A stretch of DNA of 64,000 nt from Virgisporangium aurantiacum (GTDB lineage: Bacteria; Actinomycetota; Actinomycetes; Mycobacteriales; Micromonosporaceae), in assembly GCF_016863635.1 (NCBI RefSeq), contig NZ_BOPG01000023.1:248001-312000 (forward strand). Direction: 5' to 3'. The translations under genes and the position numbers were made by a program. The notes beneath the pieces were generated by a model, which made no database searches, was not told where the DNA came from, and saw nothing but the letters and a program-made list of their open reading frames with translations. This document shows, piece by piece, positions 61,962 through 64,000 of this stretch (positions are counted from its first letter, which is position 1; every line of letters begins with the position of its first letter).

Positions 61962-62904
61962 CCTCGCAGTGCTAGACGTCGGACATGGCAACTGCGCCGT
62001 TGTGGAGGACGACGGCATTGTCGTCGTCATCGACGCGCCACGCCGTGCCGGACTCCTGCAATTCCTCGACCAGCGCAGGATCACCACGGTATCGGCATTG
62101 TTCCTTTCACACGCCGACGCTGACCACATCGACGGCGCAGTTCCGCTGTTGATTGACGACCGGTATACCGTCGAGCAGGTTTACGTGAACCCTGACCCAG
62201 TCCGCAAGACTAAGGTGTGGGACGACCTAAAGGAAGCGCTCGGCACCGCCCGGCAGCGTGGTCTGACCGCCCTGCACACCGCCCTGAACTCCACCGACCC
62301 CGCAACCGTGACGCTGCGCTCCATAACGTTGGAGGTGGTCAGTCCTAGCCCGGAGATGGTTCTAAGCGGTCCAGGCAGCACGCTCGCCGGCCATACGCTG
62401 ACCGCCAATACGAATTCAGCGGTCTTCCTCCTCAGCATTGACGGACAGAAACGCGCGCTGCTCGCCGCAGACCTCGACGCCGTCGGCCTCGACCTATTGG
62501 CCGCTGAAGGACGGGACCTTACTGCACCGGTGCTGGTTTTCCCGCATCACGGGGGCCGGCCTGGCCACGGTGACCCGGCGGCCTTTGCCGCAAAACTGTG
62601 TGCTCTAGTCAAACCGGAACAAGTCATCTTCTCCATGGGTCGCGGCACGTTCGACAACCCCCGACCAGAAATAGTCAACGCTGTCCGCCGTTCGACCGGA
62701 AAGGCGCATCTTGCTTGCACACAGCTGTCCAAACGGTGCGAGGCGAACCCGCACAACGCACGGCAGGAGTGTGCCGGGACAGTTGTAATTGACCTGCACA
62801 CCGGCAACTGGCGGGATCCGCAAATAGAAACCCACCGCGCGTTCGTCGATACGATCGCCACTCCGATGTGTCGCCTAACTCCGGCAGGTCGACACCACAA
62901 CTGA
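61954..62904 (+). CDS. MBL-fold (metallo-beta-lactamase superfamily) hydrolase (316 aa)
   Basis: ATG 61954 lies within the end of the previous gene. LAVLDVGHGNCAVVED and IVVVIDAPRR are the opening strands; the metal motif HxHxDH appears as SHADADHIDGAVPLL (H53, D55, D57, H58), followed by FPHHGGRPG with another pair of His. The layout matches ComEC/Rec2-like or stand-alone MBL hydrolases, many of which act on nucleic acids or cyclic nucleotides. The first of the three HxHxDH residues pairs as H-x-D, a variant also seen in ComEC-like members. Coupled to the HEALH protein, it may form a two-enzyme module; a terminal Pro/His-rich tail follows residue 300. Confidence 0.85.
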   Translation: MPSLAVLDVGHGNCAVVEDDGIVVVIDAPRRAGLLQFLDQRRITTVSALFLSHADADHIDGAVPLLIDDRYTVEQVYVNPDPVRKTKVWDDLKEALGTARQRGLTALHTALNSTDPATVTLRSITLEVVSPSPEMVLSGPGSTLAGHTLTANTNSAVFLLSIDGQKRALLAADLDAVGLDLLAAEGRDLTAPVLVFPHHGGRPGHGDPAAFAAKLCALVKPEQVIFSMGRGTFDNPRPEIVNAVRRSTGKAHLACTQLSKRCEANPHNARQECAGTVVIDLHTGNWRDPQIETHRAFVDTIATPMCRLTPAGRHHN

Positions 62905-63262
62905 ACGTTGTCGAAATCGACGTATGGTCCGGTTATCGCAGCCTTCACACAGCGAGGTTCGATGTTGTTCGCTGCCGAACAATAGCGGTATCAAGGCGGT
63001 CGAGGCAGCGAACGACAGCGGAAGGTGGTGCAGTCGACGTCGCCCCTGGGGCAAATAGCTGACGAGCTTGATCCGCATGCCCCAATCACGCCAATTGGGT
63101 ATTGACGACTGCAGTTCTGTGACATGCCCTGCCGCAGAGACAAACCTGAACGGCATGATCCCCTCGCACCTACGATGAGCAGCGGCGACACGAGGCACGG
63201 GCTGCAGTTCCAGCGTCTACCTGCGTTGCAGGTTGGCGGTTCGGCATGCCTCAATCAGATCG
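62905..63262. other. Convergent intergenic region, no supported gene
   Basis: About 360 nt between two convergent genes. Short frames exist on both strands but without ribosome-binding sites or domains. No strong terminator hairpin is obvious. Confidence 0.4.
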
Positions 63263-64000
63263 TTAGCCGCTCCGGTCGAACCGATACAGACCGCGATTGC
63301 TTGACAGGTAGAGGCCGTCGCCACCCGGGATGGCGGCAGCTTCATAGATCGTGGCGTTGACACGCATAGCGCTGTGCGGTTCACCGTCGGCAGTCCAGAC
63401 GCGGAACTTTCCGTCGCTGCTCCAGAACGAGAGCCAGCGTCCGGTGGGATCGGCGACCAGCCGTCCGAAATCGCTTCGAGATCCAGTCTCCAGGGTGCGC
63501 CGATGTCCCGCATCGGGATGCCACAGAACCACCCGTTGCCCGCCTAAGTCGGATCCGAGAGTGGCGATCCAATCGCCCCTGGGCGAGATGAGTACCTGGT
63601 CCAGCCCTTGATGACATCCGGTATCGAGAGCCATGCATTCGGTCGCGGCTGTGGCGTCCCAGACACGTAGGATCGGATCGCGAGGGCTGGAGTCGTAAGT
63701 GTCATACGGTACGTCACCGATTGTCGCGAATCTGCCGCCAGGCCCGACGGCAATCTGTCGCACGCCTCTTGGGTGCGCGCTGTCGATGGTTAGCTGGGGC
63801 GCTCCGGTGGTGACGTCCCAGATCCGTACGGTGCGGTCCACGCGGGCTTGATGCCTTGAGTCGTTGACGCCTTGGCCGACGGTGGCGAACCAGCCTCCAC
63901 CGGGGTCGACGGCGATCTGTCGCACTCCGTGCGGATGACCTGTGTCTACCGAGAGTAGTTGCCTGCCGGTGGCGGTGTTCCAGAGGCGGACGTTGTCGGG
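63263..64000 (-). CDS. WD40-repeat protein, C-terminal part (runs off the window edge)
   Basis: The frame is open to the window end. Repeated units of about 50 residues with WD-type ends occur: VRIWDVTTGAPQLTID, LRVWDATAATECMAL, VVLWHPDAGHRRTLET and FRVWTADGEPHSAM, each preceded by a GVRQIAVDPGG-like strand (RGVRQIAVGPGGRFATIGDV; RGDWIATLGSD). This is a beta-propeller of WD40 type. The upstream part lies outside the window, so the N-terminal domain (possibly a kinase, caspase or STAND NTPase as in other large propeller proteins) is unknown. It ends at TAA 63263-63265. Confidence 0.85.
   Translation of the reverse strand, partial: PDNVRLWNTATGRQLLSVDTGHPHGVRQIAVDPGGGWFATVGQGVNDSRHQARVDRTVRIWDVTTGAPQLTIDSAHPRGVRQIAVGPGGRFATIGDVPYDTYDSSPRDPILRVWDATAATECMALDTGCHQGLDQVLISPRGDWIATLGSDLGGQRVVLWHPDAGHRRTLETGSRSDFGRLVADPTGRWLSFWSSDGKFRVWTADGEPHSAMRVNATIYEAAAIPGGDGLYLSSNRGLYRFDRSG

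Overview
The window looks like chromosomal DNA from a high-GC actinomycete, most probably a Micromonosporaceae member. This is inferred from GC-rich codon use, frequent GTG starts, ATGA/GTGA gene overlaps, and actinobacterial families such as DUF5753 regulators, SCO6880-type conjugation proteins, DUF2637, DUF4913 and FxsB/FxsT-type RiPP proteins. Nearly everything is accessory. There is no rRNA, no CRISPR array, no tRNA I can support, and almost no housekeeping gene; the one core-metabolism sequence is a broken purC.

Layout. 0.1-4.3 kb: small-gene cassette of an integrative element ending in a DUF5753 regulator and a damaged tyrosine integrase. 4.3-7.3 kb: gene-poor, decayed DNA with a wrecked IS5-family transposase. 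7.4-17.5 kb: a nucleoside-phosphorylase/Death-like fusion, then a cyclophane RiPP cluster with two large STAND-TPR (FxsT-type) proteins, a radical SAM/SPASM maturase, a free-standing HExxH hydroxylase-like protein and two 61-residue precursors. 18.7-20.1 kb: two membrane proteins. 20.5-26.2 kb: a four-gene operon, each gene overlapping the next by 4 nt, ending in a caspase-STAND NTPase-beta-propeller protein. 27.2 kb: a histidine phosphatase. 28.0-51.9 kb: an integrative conjugative element (ICE) with a T4SS-type apparatus, a Toprim primase fused to PP2C, ParB, an oriT-like repeat, MobC-like protein, relaxase and Xis, but no integrase beside Xis. 52.9-55.7 kb: a retron-like unit (phosphoribosyltransferase-like effector, structured RNA candidate, reverse transcriptase, strong terminator). 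56.0-58.6 kb: a nuclease-like protein and an unknown protein. 59.1-59.7 kb: purC remnant. 60.0-62.9 kb: an HEALH-motif protein coupled to an MBL-fold protein. 63.3 kb to the edge: C-terminal part of a WD40 protein.

How it fits together. The window is a defence/mobility island. The ICE provides conjugation; the regions around it carry apoptosis-like or anti-phage modules (caspase/STAND, phosphorylase-Death, retron, nuclease, MBL pair). The RiPP cluster sits among them and uses the same STAND-TPR architecture as the immunity proteins. An N-terminal module of about 85 residues is shared by one RiPP-linked STAND-TPR protein and an STAS protein inside the ICE, which suggests shared signalling logic.

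Limits: all family calls are by eye from motifs. Starts were chosen from ribosome-binding sites and overlaps. No database search or structure prediction was run.
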